NCBI RefSeq assembly: GCF_018449475.1
Contig: NZ_JAHCQH010000014.1
Location: 496,001 to 560,000 of the forward strand
Reading direction: 5' to 3'
DNA: 64,000 bases
Origin: Ancylobacter radicis
GTDB lineage: Bacteria; Pseudomonadota; Alphaproteobacteria; Rhizobiales; Xanthobacteraceae
A program made the position numbers and the translations under genes. The notes beneath the pieces were generated by a model that searched no databases, was not told the DNA's origin, and was given only the letters and a program-made list of their open reading frames with translations. Below are positions 1 through 7,935 of the stretch, one piece after another. Position 1 is the stretch's first letter; each line of letters starts with the position of its first letter.

Positions 1-234
1 CGTCGCGATGACGCAGGTGACGCCGGCCACGATGAGGCTGTTCACCAGCCCGCGCTGGATCGTCGCGTCGTTAAAGATCGCCGCGTACCATTGCAGGCTG
101 AACCCGCCCCAAGGCAGGCTGGGGAAACGGTCGGCGTTGAACGAGAACACGATGGTCGAGACGATCGGCGCGAAGATAAAGGCGAACAGCAGCGCCGTGT
201 AGGCGATGAGAAGGATGCGGCGGAGAGCGGCCAT
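1..234 (-). CDS. ABC transporter permease, PotC-like (3' part beyond window)
   Basis: Inner-membrane permease of a spermidine/putrescine-type ABC importer. Only the first 78 codons lie in the window; the gene runs off the left edge. The N-terminus begins MAALRRILL, followed by a hydrophobic first membrane segment and a segment ending in FSFNADRF and WGGFSLQWY, the usual start of PotC proteins. The ATG at 234-232 lies two bases after the stop of the upstream permease, so the two are translationally coupled. It is the last visible gene of the catabolic operon; an ATPase gene is expected further left but cannot be seen. Confidence 0.85.
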   Translation of the reverse strand, partial: MAALRRILLIAYTALLFAFIFAPIVSTIVFSFNADRFPSLPWGGFSLQWYAAIFNDATIQRGLVNSLIVAGVTCVIAT

Positions 235-236
235 GC

Positions 237-1148
237 TCAGCCTCTCCCCTTGCGCCGGCCATAGGCGAGCGCGATCATCACCAGCATCACCATCATGAGC
301 GTCAGGATCATCGTCGCCGCCACCACCGAGGCGCGCGGCCAGTTATTGCCGGACTTCACCTGATCGGCGATCAGGATGCTCAGCGTCGGCGGCTTGGAAC
401 CGCCGAGATAGGTCGGCGCCACATAGTCGCCGAATGCCAGCACGAAGGCGAAGGTACCGGCCACGATCAGCCCGATCCGCGCGGACGGAATGATCACCTG
501 CCAGATGGTACGAAACCGCCCGCAGCCGAGATTATGCGCCGCCTCGATCAGGATGCGCGGCACGTTGGACAGCGCGAAGGTCTGCAGCAGCACCACGAGC
601 GGGAGGGTCAGCACGAGATAACCCACCACCGTGCCGGTCGGCGTGTTCAGCACCTGCAGCGGCCCGAGCCCGAGCGGCACCAGCACGGTGTTGATGATTC
701 CCTGCGGGCTGAAGAAAATCTGGGTGGAATAGATCCGCACCGGATAGCTGGTGAAGAACGGCACCACCAGCATGAAGATCATCAAGCGGCGCGTCGCCGG
801 GCTCACCTTGTAGGCCAGCGTGTAAGCAGCCGGAAAGGCGGCGAGGCTGGCGATCAGCGCCGTCAGGGCGGAGAGCCAGAACGTGTAGACATAGGCGTTG
901 CGGAAGAAGCCGGCCGTGAGGATGAAGGTCCAGTTCGCCAGCGTGCTGTCTGGCGCCAGGCGGAAATTCCTCACCGACCAGAAGGTCATCGCGATGAGGA
1001 AGCACAGCGGCACCAGGAAGAAGGCGGCCTGCCAGAGCGCCGGCGGCGCTCCCCAGAATACGGCGTAGCGCGCCCTGTTGGCCCACCGCGATGAGGCCGC
1101 CCGTGCGGGTTCGGAGGCTGTGTCCGGCAATGGCAGAGGTTCGCTCAT
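237..1148 (-). CDS. ABC transporter permease, PotB-like
   Basis: A 303-residue inner-membrane permease of the polyamine/opine ABC family. After a short cytoplasmic N-terminus it has about six membrane segments. The cytoplasmic EAA loop that docks the ATPase is visible in the C-terminal half as EAAHNLGCGRFRTIWQVIIP. The ATG at 1148 (MSEPLPLP) was chosen because the frame upstream is Pro/Arg-rich and overlaps the binding-protein gene. It sits between the binding-protein gene and the second permease, in the usual order of these importers. The substrate cannot be read from the permease. From the neighbours it is probably a small cyclic ureide or guanidine, possibly creatinine. Confidence 0.88.
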   Translation of the reverse strand: MSEPLPLPDTASEPARAASSRWANRARYAVFWGAPPALWQAAFFLVPLCFLIAMTFWSVRNFRLAPDSTLANWTFILTAGFFRNAYVYTFWLSALTALIASLAAFPAAYTLAYKVSPATRRLMIFMLVVPFFTSYPVRIYSTQIFFSPQGIINTVLVPLGLGPLQVLNTPTGTVVGYLVLTLPLVVLLQTFALSNVPRILIEAAHNLGCGRFRTIWQVIIPSARIGLIVAGTFAFVLAFGDYVAPTYLGGSKPPTLSILIADQVKSGNNWPRASVVAATMILTLMMVMLVMIALAYGRRKGRG

Positions 1149-1219
1149 GCGGCCTTCGCAGGTGCTGTTCGGGGAAACGGCAGGCGGCACGCGGCCGCCC
1201 GCCGTGATGAGCGGTCGGA

Positions 1220-2383
1220 CTACATCGACTTGAATTCGGACCAGACGTCGTTCCACTGCTCGATGGTCTGCTTCACCGGGGTCTTGCGGATGAAGATCTT
1301 GCCGTCCTTGTACTCGTCCATGACGTTGCGGGCGTCGAAGGTGTGACGCAGCGCCTTGGCGTCGGCGGGGAAGTCCCTGTTCAGCAGTTCCCAGCCCTTC
1401 CTGTTCGGGATCGAGGCCCAGTAGGCCGGCATGTGGGCCGAGCGGACCTGGCCTTCCGGCGAGGACATGTACTGGATGAACGCCTTGGCGAGGTCCTTCT
1501 TGGTGGAGGACGAGACGATCGACATCGACTCGGTCCACTGGATGCCGCCCTCTTCCGGCACGGTGGCGGAAACCGGCACGCCGTTCTGCTGCAGCAGCAG
1601 CACGACCCAGTCGCCGACGCCGGGAATGGCGGCGGCGGAGCCGTTGGTCAGCATCGAGAACTGGTCGGCCATGGAGTAGAAGCCGGCGGTCTGCGGCTTG
1701 AGCGAGAACAGCGTCTCCTTGAGCTTGCCGAAGGCGGCGTCGGAGATGTCGAACGGCGGCTTGTTGCCGTTATACAGGCTCAGGCAGCCCATCGTCGGCA
1801 GGTACCAGTCGAAGAAGCCGAGCTTGCCCTTGATCTTGGGATCCCACAGCGCCTTGTACGACTTCACGTCGGTCTCGGTGAGCATGTCGGTGCGGTAGGC
1901 GATGCCGAGATAACCGAAGCGGATCAGCACCGAATACAGCTCGTCGCCGACCCAGTGCGGCTCGAACTTCTGGAATTCCGGCCAGTAATCGGCCAGCGGG
2001 TAGTCGGCCGGGTTCATCTTGTCGATGAAGCCGCCTTCCTTGAGCATGTGGATGTATTCGGCATCCGCCAGCACCACGTCGAACGAGCCGGGAGGCGACT
2101 GGTTCATCAGCGCCAGCATCGGCTCGCCGCCGACATATTCCTTGGCGACGACCTTGACGCCGTACTTGTCCTCGAACGGCTTCACCACCGCCGGATCGGC
2201 ATGGCCGGGCCAGGAAAGCAGGTTCAGCACCTTGTCCTGCGCGTAGGCCGGCTCCGGGGCCGTGGCGGTAACGCCGAGCGCGGCGGCGCCGGCCAGCGCG
2301 CTGGCGCCCTGCAGCAGGCGGCGGCGGTTCATCGGGTGCAGCAGCCCCCGGAAATCGGTGATCGGACCGTCAAACTCGTTCAT
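1220..2383 (-). CDS. Extracellular solute-binding protein, PotD/PotF-like
   Basis: Periplasmic binding protein of about 387 residues for the adjacent permeases. A twin-arginine-type leader (MNRRRLLQG, then an Ala-rich hydrophobic stretch ending in AYAQ) precedes the mature domain, which begins KVLNLLSWPGHADP as in PotD/PotF relatives. The start at 2383 has a GGAG nine bases upstream. ATGs at 2398 and 2332 are alternatives, and the last would place the RRR directly at the N-terminus. Polyamine-binding proteins also serve for opines and other cationic amides, so the family alone does not fix the ligand. Its place next to hydantoinase and amidase genes suggests it captures their starting compound. 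Confidence 0.87.
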   Translation of the reverse strand: MNEFDGPITDFRGLLHPMNRRRLLQGASALAGAAALGVTATAPEPAYAQDKVLNLLSWPGHADPAVVKPFEDKYGVKVVAKEYVGGEPMLALMNQSPPGSFDVVLADAEYIHMLKEGGFIDKMNPADYPLADYWPEFQKFEPHWVGDELYSVLIRFGYLGIAYRTDMLTETDVKSYKALWDPKIKGKLGFFDWYLPTMGCLSLYNGNKPPFDISDAAFGKLKETLFSLKPQTAGFYSMADQFSMLTNGSAAAIPGVGDWVVLLLQQNGVPVSATVPEEGGIQWTESMSIVSSSTKKDLAKAFIQYMSSPEGQVRSAHMPAYWASIPNRKGWELLNRDFPADAKALRHTFDARNVMDEYKDGKIFIRKTPVKQTIEQWNDVWSEFKSM

Positions 2384-2444
2384 GAACGATGGCTCCATCG
2401 GGAAGGTTGATTATCGAGTCATTGGCCGGCGTTGCGGTGCCGGC

Positions 2445-2478
2445 ATCGGCACGTCACTGAAATCGGCACGTCACTGAA
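2445..2478. repeat. 17-bp perfect tandem duplication across the deaminase stop
   Basis: The unit ATCGGCACGTCACTGAA occurs twice head to tail, at 2445-2461 and 2462-2478. The second copy contains the last codons and the stop (2473-2471) of the minus-strand deaminase gene, and the first lies just downstream. It looks like a recent slippage or repair duplication. The protein is unchanged because the stop comes before the extra copy. Confidence 0.95.
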
Positions 2479-2947
2479 AGGGATCGAAGTCCGGCGAGGC
2501 GGCCCATTCGTCGAGCACCTCACGGGCCGCAGGGCCCAGCAATCGCTCGGCCGGCAGCGCACGATCCTCGACATCCGAGCGGATCATCTTGCGCAGCGGC
2601 GCGACGTCGAGGCCGACTTCCTGGCAATCAGCCAGCGTGTTGGCGTAGTACATCTTCGAAATCTTGGCCCAGAACATCGCCGACGCACACATCTCGCAGG
2701 GCTCGCAGGAGGTGTAGAGCTCGCAGCCGCTGAGATCCCACGTCTTCAGGTTGCGGCCGGCATCGCGGATCGCTTCCATCTCGCCATGGGAGGTCGCGTC
2801 GTGGTTGTTGACCACGTTGTTCACGCCCTCGCCGACGATGACGCCATCCTTGACGATGACGCAGCCGAACGGCCCGCAGCCGTCGGCCCGCAGCCGGTCG
2901 CGACTGATCTCGATGGCGCGGCGCATGAAGAATTCGGGTGTGCTCAT
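2471..2947 (-). CDS. Zinc-dependent nucleobase deaminase-like enzyme (GuaD/CDA fold); candidate creatinine deaminase
   Basis: A 158-residue cytosolic deaminase of the cytidine/guanine deaminase superfamily. The zinc site is visible: H54-G-E56 and P83-C84-E-M-C87, so H54, C84 and C87 should bind zinc and E56 act as proton shuttle. The stretch GPFGCVIVKDG, the NNVV segment before the HGE motif, and LYTSCEPCEMC resemble guanine deaminase GuaD. GuaD and TadA have HAE where this has HGE, a form known in yeast cytosine deaminase. GAGG lies nine bases before the ATG. Its neighbours process N-methylhydantoin-type substrates. Removal of the exocyclic amino group of creatinine would supply exactly that compound, so a creatinine deaminase role is inferred. 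Plain guanine deaminase is the main alternative. Confidence 0.85.
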   Translation of the reverse strand: MSTPEFFMRRAIEISRDRLRADGCGPFGCVIVKDGVIVGEGVNNVVNNHDATSHGEMEAIRDAGRNLKTWDLSGCELYTSCEPCEMCASAMFWAKISKMYYANTLADCQEVGLDVAPLRKMIRSDVEDRALPAERLLGPAAREVLDEWAASPDFDPFQ

Positions 2948-3057
2948 GGAAGAACCTCGAATGGAAAAGTGTTCACGGGAATTGCGGGTCTGGATGACGG
3001 CGATGCGCGTGCGGGGAGCGGCAGAGGCAACAGACGCTTGAGCGCAAACGGTGCGCC

Positions 3058-4845
3058 CTACAGGGACTGGCGTTGCAGCTGGCCTTCCAGTTGCAGCCTC
3101 AGAGCTTCGGTCAGGGCGAGGTCCAGGGTTTCAGCCTCAAGATCGAGAACCACGCCGTAGACATCCCGCGCATTCTCGGGCGAGCAAAAGCCGTCGAGCA
3201 CGTCTTCGAGAACCTTTTGCGGGTCCCGTTCCAGGGGATTGCCGAAGCCGCCGCCGCACGGGCTGTAATAGGCCATCACGTCGTTTCGCCGCACGGCCAG
3301 GCCGTGGAATTTGGAGTGCATCTGACGCGGCGGCTCGGCGGTCTCGATGTTGTAGATCTCGCATTTGCCGGGCGCGCCCTCGTGGCCGCCAAAGATGCCC
3401 CACGGCACATTGCTGTGGCGCTCGCTCTCATGCGTGATGATGCCGTCGGTAAGGATGCGCTGGGCCTTGACGACTCCCATGCCACCGCGGAACCGGCCGG
3501 CGCCCGGCGCCACATCGTCGCGCAGTTCGTAGCGGTCGCAGATCATCGGGATGTGCATGGCCAGATCCTCGATGGGGTTGTTGCGGGTATTGGCCATGAG
3601 ATTGTCGATCGCGTCCGGTCCGTCGGAGCGGGGCCGGCCGCCATAGGCGCCTTCATTGACTTCCAGGAACACCCAGTACTCGCCGTTCGGCTGGACTCCG
3701 GCGTAGGACGCGAACGAGATCGAGGCCGAGGAGCCGGCGATGATTTCGCTCGGCAGAACCGGCGCCATCGCCTTGATGATCAGGTCGATCATGAAGTTGC
3801 ACTGGGTGAAGCGCGCCTCGGCGGAGGCCGGCGCCTCGGGATTGAAGATCGAGCCCTTCGGCGCGATCACGCTTATGGGGCGGAACGACCCCTGGTTCGA
3901 GGGAACCCGCGTCTCCGATGTCGCGGTATCGAGCAGCAATTTGCGGAAGGCGGCGAAGGCGGCAACCTTGGTCGAGCCCTCGAAAGGCACGTTGTAGGCC
4001 GTCGGCGTCTGCGGCGCCGATCCCGTCAGATCGACCTCGACACGATCACCGATCACCCGCACGCACACCTTGACCGGCAGATGCTGGCCGCGATTGCGGC
4101 CATCGTCGTCTAGCCAGCCTTCCGCGCGGTACTCGCCGTCCGGGATGGCGGCGATACGCTGGCGGAGCATGGTCTCCGAATAATCCATGAGCTGGTTGCA
4201 GGCCGAGAAGACGAGATCTTCGCTGTAGCGGTCGAGCAGTTCCTTGAACCGCCGCACTCCAAGGCGGGCGGACGCGATCTGCGCCTCGATGTCGTCCACC
4301 AATTGCCGCGACGCGCGGGAATTGCGGCGGATGAAGCTCCAGATCGTCTCGTTGCGCTTGCCCTTGCGATAGAGCTTGGTGCCGGCGAACAGCATACCCT
4401 CGGCATAGACATCGGGTACGTCGATGATCAGCCCCGGCGTCGCGGCGCCGATGTCGATGTGATGGGCGGTATTGGCCGAGAATCCGACCAGCTTGCCCGC
4501 GTGGAAAATGGGAATGACGATCGCCAGATCGGGCGAATGCGAGGCGCCGAAATAGGGGTGGTTATGCACCACCACGTCATCCTCGCACCACTCGCCATCA
4601 TCGAGCGTTTCGGCAATGCCCCGCAGATAGCCGGGGATCGACCCGATATGCATCGGCGTCGATTCGGATTCGCAAAGCGTGTTGAAATCCGTGTCGAACA
4701 GACCCGCTCCGAGATCCTCGGACTCGCGGATGATGGACGAGAAGGACATGCGGAAAAGCACATGCGCCATCTCTTCCGCGATGGTCTCGATGGCTCCCCG
4801 GATGACCTGCAAGGTGATCGGATCGATTTTCTGAGTGGCTGTCAT
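3058..4845 (-). CDS. hyuB: Hydantoinase B / N-methylhydantoinase B family subunit
   Basis: A 595-residue protein of the HyuB/OplaB family, full length. It begins MTATQKIDPITLQVIRGAIE, the standard start of this family (DPITLEVI...), and has the conserved segments SEDLGAGLFD and HNHPYFGASHSPD. With HyuA it forms an ATP-dependent amidohydrolase that opens five-membered cyclic amides such as N-methylhydantoin or 5-oxoproline. Its start lies 11 bases after the hyuA stop, so the subunits are co-translated. Family membership does not separate N-methylhydantoinase from 5-oxoprolinase or acetophenone carboxylase relatives. The adjacent N-carbamoylsarcosine amidase gene favours N-methylhydantoin. Confidence 0.92.
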   Translation of the reverse strand: MTATQKIDPITLQVIRGAIETIAEEMAHVLFRMSFSSIIRESEDLGAGLFDTDFNTLCESESTPMHIGSIPGYLRGIAETLDDGEWCEDDVVVHNHPYFGASHSPDLAIVIPIFHAGKLVGFSANTAHHIDIGAATPGLIIDVPDVYAEGMLFAGTKLYRKGKRNETIWSFIRRNSRASRQLVDDIEAQIASARLGVRRFKELLDRYSEDLVFSACNQLMDYSETMLRQRIAAIPDGEYRAEGWLDDDGRNRGQHLPVKVCVRVIGDRVEVDLTGSAPQTPTAYNVPFEGSTKVAAFAAFRKLLLDTATSETRVPSNQGSFRPISVIAPKGSIFNPEAPASAEARFTQCNFMIDLIIKAMAPVLPSEIIAGSSASISFASYAGVQPNGEYWVFLEVNEGAYGGRPRSDGPDAIDNLMANTRNNPIEDLAMHIPMICDRYELRDDVAPGAGRFRGGMGVVKAQRILTDGIITHESERHSNVPWGIFGGHEGAPGKCEIYNIETAEPPRQMHSKFHGLAVRRNDVMAYYSPCGGGFGNPLERDPQKVLEDVLDGFCSPENARDVYGVVLDLEAETLDLALTEALRLQLEGQLQRQSL

Positions 4846-4856
4846 GATGATCCCTC

Positions 4857-6929
4857 TCAGGCCCGGGTGATCTTGAGGCTGCCATGCGCCAGCGTCTCGG
4901 CCGTGTAGCCGGGCGGCAGCAGCGTGGTGGAATCGTGCTGGACGAGGATGGCCGGCCCGCTCACCCGCGTGCCGATGCCGAGCTTGCGGCGGTCATAGCG
5001 CGGGGTCATGTGCGTGGAACCGTCGTCGAAGACCGTCGGCCGCTCGTAGAGCCGTGCCCGGTCGAGATCGTCGGGCTGTCCGGGCGCGACAAGCGGCAGC
5101 GCGAGATGCGGCACGCGCGCCGTAGCGATGACGCGGATGTTGTAGAGTTCGACCAGGCTGTCGTCGAAGGCATAGCCATAATCGGCCACATGCATCGCGT
5201 GGAAGGCGGCGATGACCGCGGACTTGTTCGCGCGCGTCAGCCGGCCCTCGATCACCGGCACGCGCAGTTCGAAGCCCTGGCCGTGATAGCGCACCTCGGC
5301 CACCACCTCGAAGACCCGGCTCTCGGGGGCGACGCCGTCATTGTCGAGTTCGTGGCGACCCGCCGCGCTCAGTTCGTCGATCACCGCGTTGACGCGGTCG
5401 AGGGCCGGCTGGTCGGCGGTAAAGAGCGGGGTGATGACCGAGCGCGTGTGCTCATATTGCAGATCGGTGCCGAGCAGCCCCATGGCGGCGGTGATGCCGG
5501 GCGAGACCGGCACGATCACGTCGCGGGCAGCGACGAGTTCGGCCAGCGCGACGCCGTGGAAGGGACCGGCCCCGCCGAAGGGCATCAGCGAGAAGTCGCG
5601 GGGGTCATAGCCGCGCGCAACGGAATTGGCGCGGATGGTGAGAGCCATGTTGTTGTTGACGACGCGAATAATGCCCAGCGCCGCCTCCACCACCGAAAGG
5701 CCCAGCGGCTCGGCGATCTTTTCGCGGATTGCCTTTTCGGAGAGCGCGGGGTCGAGCGGCAGGTCGCCGCCGAGGAACTTGTCGGCATCCATGCGCCCCA
5801 GAACGACCTGCGCGTCCGTCACGGTCGGCTCCGTGCCGCCACGCCCGTAACAGGCCGGGCCCGGTTCCGAGCCGGCGGAGCGCGGGCCGACATTGAAGCC
5901 TCCGGCGGTATCGATGAAGGCGATCGAGCCGCCCCCTGCCCCGATGGTTTCGAGGTCGATCATCGGCGCCATCACGGCATGGCCGGACACCACCGTGTCG
6001 CGGGCATTCTTGATACGGAAGCGCCCCCCCGTGACCATGGAAATGTCGGCCGACGTGCCGCCGATATCGATGGTGAGGATGTTGTCGATGCCGGCGAGGC
6101 GGGCTTCGGCCAGCGCCCCCAGAACGCCGCCCGCCGGGCCGCTCATCAGGATACCGACCGGTTTTTTCACGCAACCGTCAATAGTGGCGATGCCGCCATT
6201 CGACTGAATGACGCGCAGCTTGGCGGCAATGCCGGCCTCGCTGACCTTACGTTCGAGATTTCGCAGGTAGAGCGCCGATTTCGGGCCGACGAAGGCGTTC
6301 ATCGCCACGGTGGAGAAACGCTCATATTCGCGGATCACATTTGCCACTTCCGAGGAGATCGACACATAGGCGTCGGGAATCTCCTCAAGCACGATCTCGC
6401 GGGCCCGCCTCTCGTGCCGGCTGTTCAGGAAGGAGAACATGAAGCCGATGCAGATCGAACGAAGCCCGCGCCGGCGGAAGAGGGCGCAGGCCTCGCGGAC
6501 CTCGGCTTCCGCCAGTTCGACCTCCACCTCCCCGGTCGGCGGCAGGATGCGCTCGGTAATCGCAATCCGGTTGCGCCGCTTGACCAGCGGATGGCTTTGC
6601 CATGGCACATCGAAGTGAAGCGAAAAATTGTGCGGGCGCTTGTGACGGCCAATATGCAGGATGTCGCGAAAGCCGCGCGTGGTCAGCATCCCGACCTCAG
6701 CGCCATTGTGCTCGATCGTGATGTTGGTCGCGACCGTCGTGCCGTGGGCGATGACGTCCACGCTCTCCTTGGCGACGCCGGCGATGTCACAGATCTGCAG
6801 GACGCCCTCCACCACGGCGATCGACTGATCCTTCGTCGTGCTCGGCACCTTGTGGAAGAAGATTCCCTTGTCGCATTCCAGGACGAGGTCGGTGTTCGTG
6901 CCGCCGACGTCCACGCCAATTCGCGCCAT
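4857..6929 (-). CDS. hyuA: Hydantoinase A / N-methylhydantoinase A family subunit
   Basis: A 690-residue ATP-binding subunit of the hydantoinase/oxoprolinase family. Two nucleotide-binding signatures of the ASKHA fold are visible: GVDVGGTNTDL at residues 5-15 and TIDIGGTSADIS near residue 290. A glycine-rich segment with GAGGGS follows. The enzyme couples ATP hydrolysis to opening of a cyclic imide. The ATG at 6929 is preceded by GAGGAATTGAG; the frame upstream of it is an Arg-rich non-coding extension. The gene sits directly between the amidase and hyuB genes in one operon. Expected product with N-methylhydantoin: N-carbamoylsarcosine. Confidence 0.92.
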   Translation of the reverse strand: MARIGVDVGGTNTDLVLECDKGIFFHKVPSTTKDQSIAVVEGVLQICDIAGVAKESVDVIAHGTTVATNITIEHNGAEVGMLTTRGFRDILHIGRHKRPHNFSLHFDVPWQSHPLVKRRNRIAITERILPPTGEVEVELAEAEVREACALFRRRGLRSICIGFMFSFLNSRHERRAREIVLEEIPDAYVSISSEVANVIREYERFSTVAMNAFVGPKSALYLRNLERKVSEAGIAAKLRVIQSNGGIATIDGCVKKPVGILMSGPAGGVLGALAEARLAGIDNILTIDIGGTSADISMVTGGRFRIKNARDTVVSGHAVMAPMIDLETIGAGGGSIAFIDTAGGFNVGPRSAGSEPGPACYGRGGTEPTVTDAQVVLGRMDADKFLGGDLPLDPALSEKAIREKIAEPLGLSVVEAALGIIRVVNNNMALTIRANSVARGYDPRDFSLMPFGGAGPFHGVALAELVAARDVIVPVSPGITAAMGLLGTDLQYEHTRSVITPLFTADQPALDRVNAVIDELSAAGRHELDNDGVAPESRVFEVVAEVRYHGQGFELRVPVIEGRLTRANKSAVIAAFHAMHVADYGYAFDDSLVELYNIRVIATARVPHLALPLVAPGQPDDLDRARLYERPTVFDDGSTHMTPRYDRRKLGIGTRVSGPAILVQHDSTTLLPPGYTAETLAHGSLKITRA

Positions 6930-7000
6930 CTCAATTCCTCGCCTGTTGGTTCGCCTTTCCGTCCGGGAGCGCGGCCGCTTCGGGCGGCCGCGCCGGCGGA

Positions 7001-7714
7001 TCAGGCCGCGGCGCGCTGGAGGCCGTTGAGGTAGGCGACGCAGGTGTCGACGGTCTCGACATCCGCGAATTTGGCGTCGATATCGAAGAGGTTCCACGCC
7101 ACCGCACCCGGCACGCGGTCGCCGATGCATTCCTTGACCGCGATGGTGCGGAAGCCGTCCGCGAGACCATCGCAGATCGTCTGGCGCACGCAGGCACAGG
7201 CGGTGACGCCCGTCACCATGATGGTATCAATGTCGTTGGCGCGCAGAATTCCCGCGAGTTCGGTGCCGTGGAAGGCCGAGGCCCGCTTCTTCAGCAGCGT
7301 GTATTCGCCGGGAACCGGGGCGATGCGGCTGTCGATCGCCCACAAGTCCTTGTTGGCGATGTCGACGACTTCGATCGGGATCTTGCAATGCCACAGACCC
7401 ATGTCGGTGAAGGCCGATGTGCGGTCGGGGATCTCATAGGCCGTGGTGACGTGCACGACCGGAATGCCATTGGCCCGGCAGGCCGCGAGCAGCTTCTGCA
7501 TGCCGGGAATGATCTCGCCGTTCATCTTCTCCTGATCGCAGGTGAAGGGATTGCCCGGCCGCGTCCAGGCATTGGCCAGATCGACGCTGATAAGAGCGGG
7601 ACGGGAGCCGAAGCCGACGCGGCGCTGGAAGCCGCGTTCCTTGTAGAGCTGAGACGCAGTCTCAAAGGCTTGCTGCAACATGCGATCGAGGGCTGCGTTG
7701 TCGATTTCGGTCAT
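7001..7714 (-). CDS. N-carbamoylsarcosine amidohydrolase-like (isochorismatase family)
   Basis: A 237-residue cysteine amidohydrolase of the isochorismatase fold. The family triad can be placed at D45 (in ISVDLANAW), K142 (in LLKKRASAF) and C175 (in TACACVRQT). The N-terminal third (YKERGFQRRVGFGSRP, then DLANAWTRPGNPF) closely follows what I recall of Arthrobacter N-carbamoylsarcosine amidohydrolase, as do MGLW and GDRVPG. That enzyme converts N-carbamoylsarcosine to sarcosine, CO2 and ammonia. AGAGGA lies nine bases upstream of the ATG. It is the first gene of the operon, facing the LysR gene. Other isochorismatase-like amidases are possible, but the match outside the active site makes them less likely. 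Confidence 0.88.
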   Translation of the reverse strand: MTEIDNAALDRMLQQAFETASQLYKERGFQRRVGFGSRPALISVDLANAWTRPGNPFTCDQEKMNGEIIPGMQKLLAACRANGIPVVHVTTAYEIPDRTSAFTDMGLWHCKIPIEVVDIANKDLWAIDSRIAPVPGEYTLLKKRASAFHGTELAGILRANDIDTIMVTGVTACACVRQTICDGLADGFRTIAVKECIGDRVPGAVAWNLFDIDAKFADVETVDTCVAYLNGLQRAAA

Positions 7715-7809
7715 GGTCGTGGTCCTCTGCAAGGCGTCCAACGGGCGGGTGCAGCCTGGCCCTCGGCAATCTTTCGGACGCCTCCAGGGCAGGTAAGCAC
7801 CGTGTTGAT

Positions 7810-7837
7810 GCCTAGATTGAGGGCAAGCCTATCTTGA
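7810..7837. promoter_or_regulatory. Candidate LysR operator: direct repeat over the lysR -35
   Basis: Two 11-bp copies, GCCTAGATTGA (7810-7820) and GCCTATCTTGA (7827-7837), match at 9 of 11 positions with a 17-bp period. The interrupted palindrome CAAG-N5-CTTG (7824-7836) lies within. The second copy runs into the -35 hexamer of the proposed lysR promoter. LysR regulators commonly bind such paired half-sites in a divergent intergenic region and repress themselves. Binding by this LysR is inferred. Confidence 0.4.
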
Positions 7838-7864
7838 CGCCATTGCCGTCTTCCCCATTATTAT
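7834..7864 (+). promoter_or_regulatory. Candidate promoter of the lysR gene
   Basis: TTGACG at 7834-7839 resembles a sigma-70 -35 element. An AT-rich ATTATTAT run at 7857-7864 provides the -10 (17-19 bp spacer depending on register). The predicted leader to the lysR ATG is about 65 bases. Confidence 0.45.
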
Positions 7865-7935
7865 GGACGAAATGACATCAATGCCGCGCCCGCCTTTCCG
7901 CCCGACCTTGGCGCCGCCGGACCATGAGACCGCCA

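Noticed and set aside
4884-7034. 716-codon plus-strand frame opposite hyuA
   Set aside because: hyuA shows clear ATPase motifs in this stretch; the antisense protein is His/Arg/Asp-rich shadow sequence without a ribosome-binding site.
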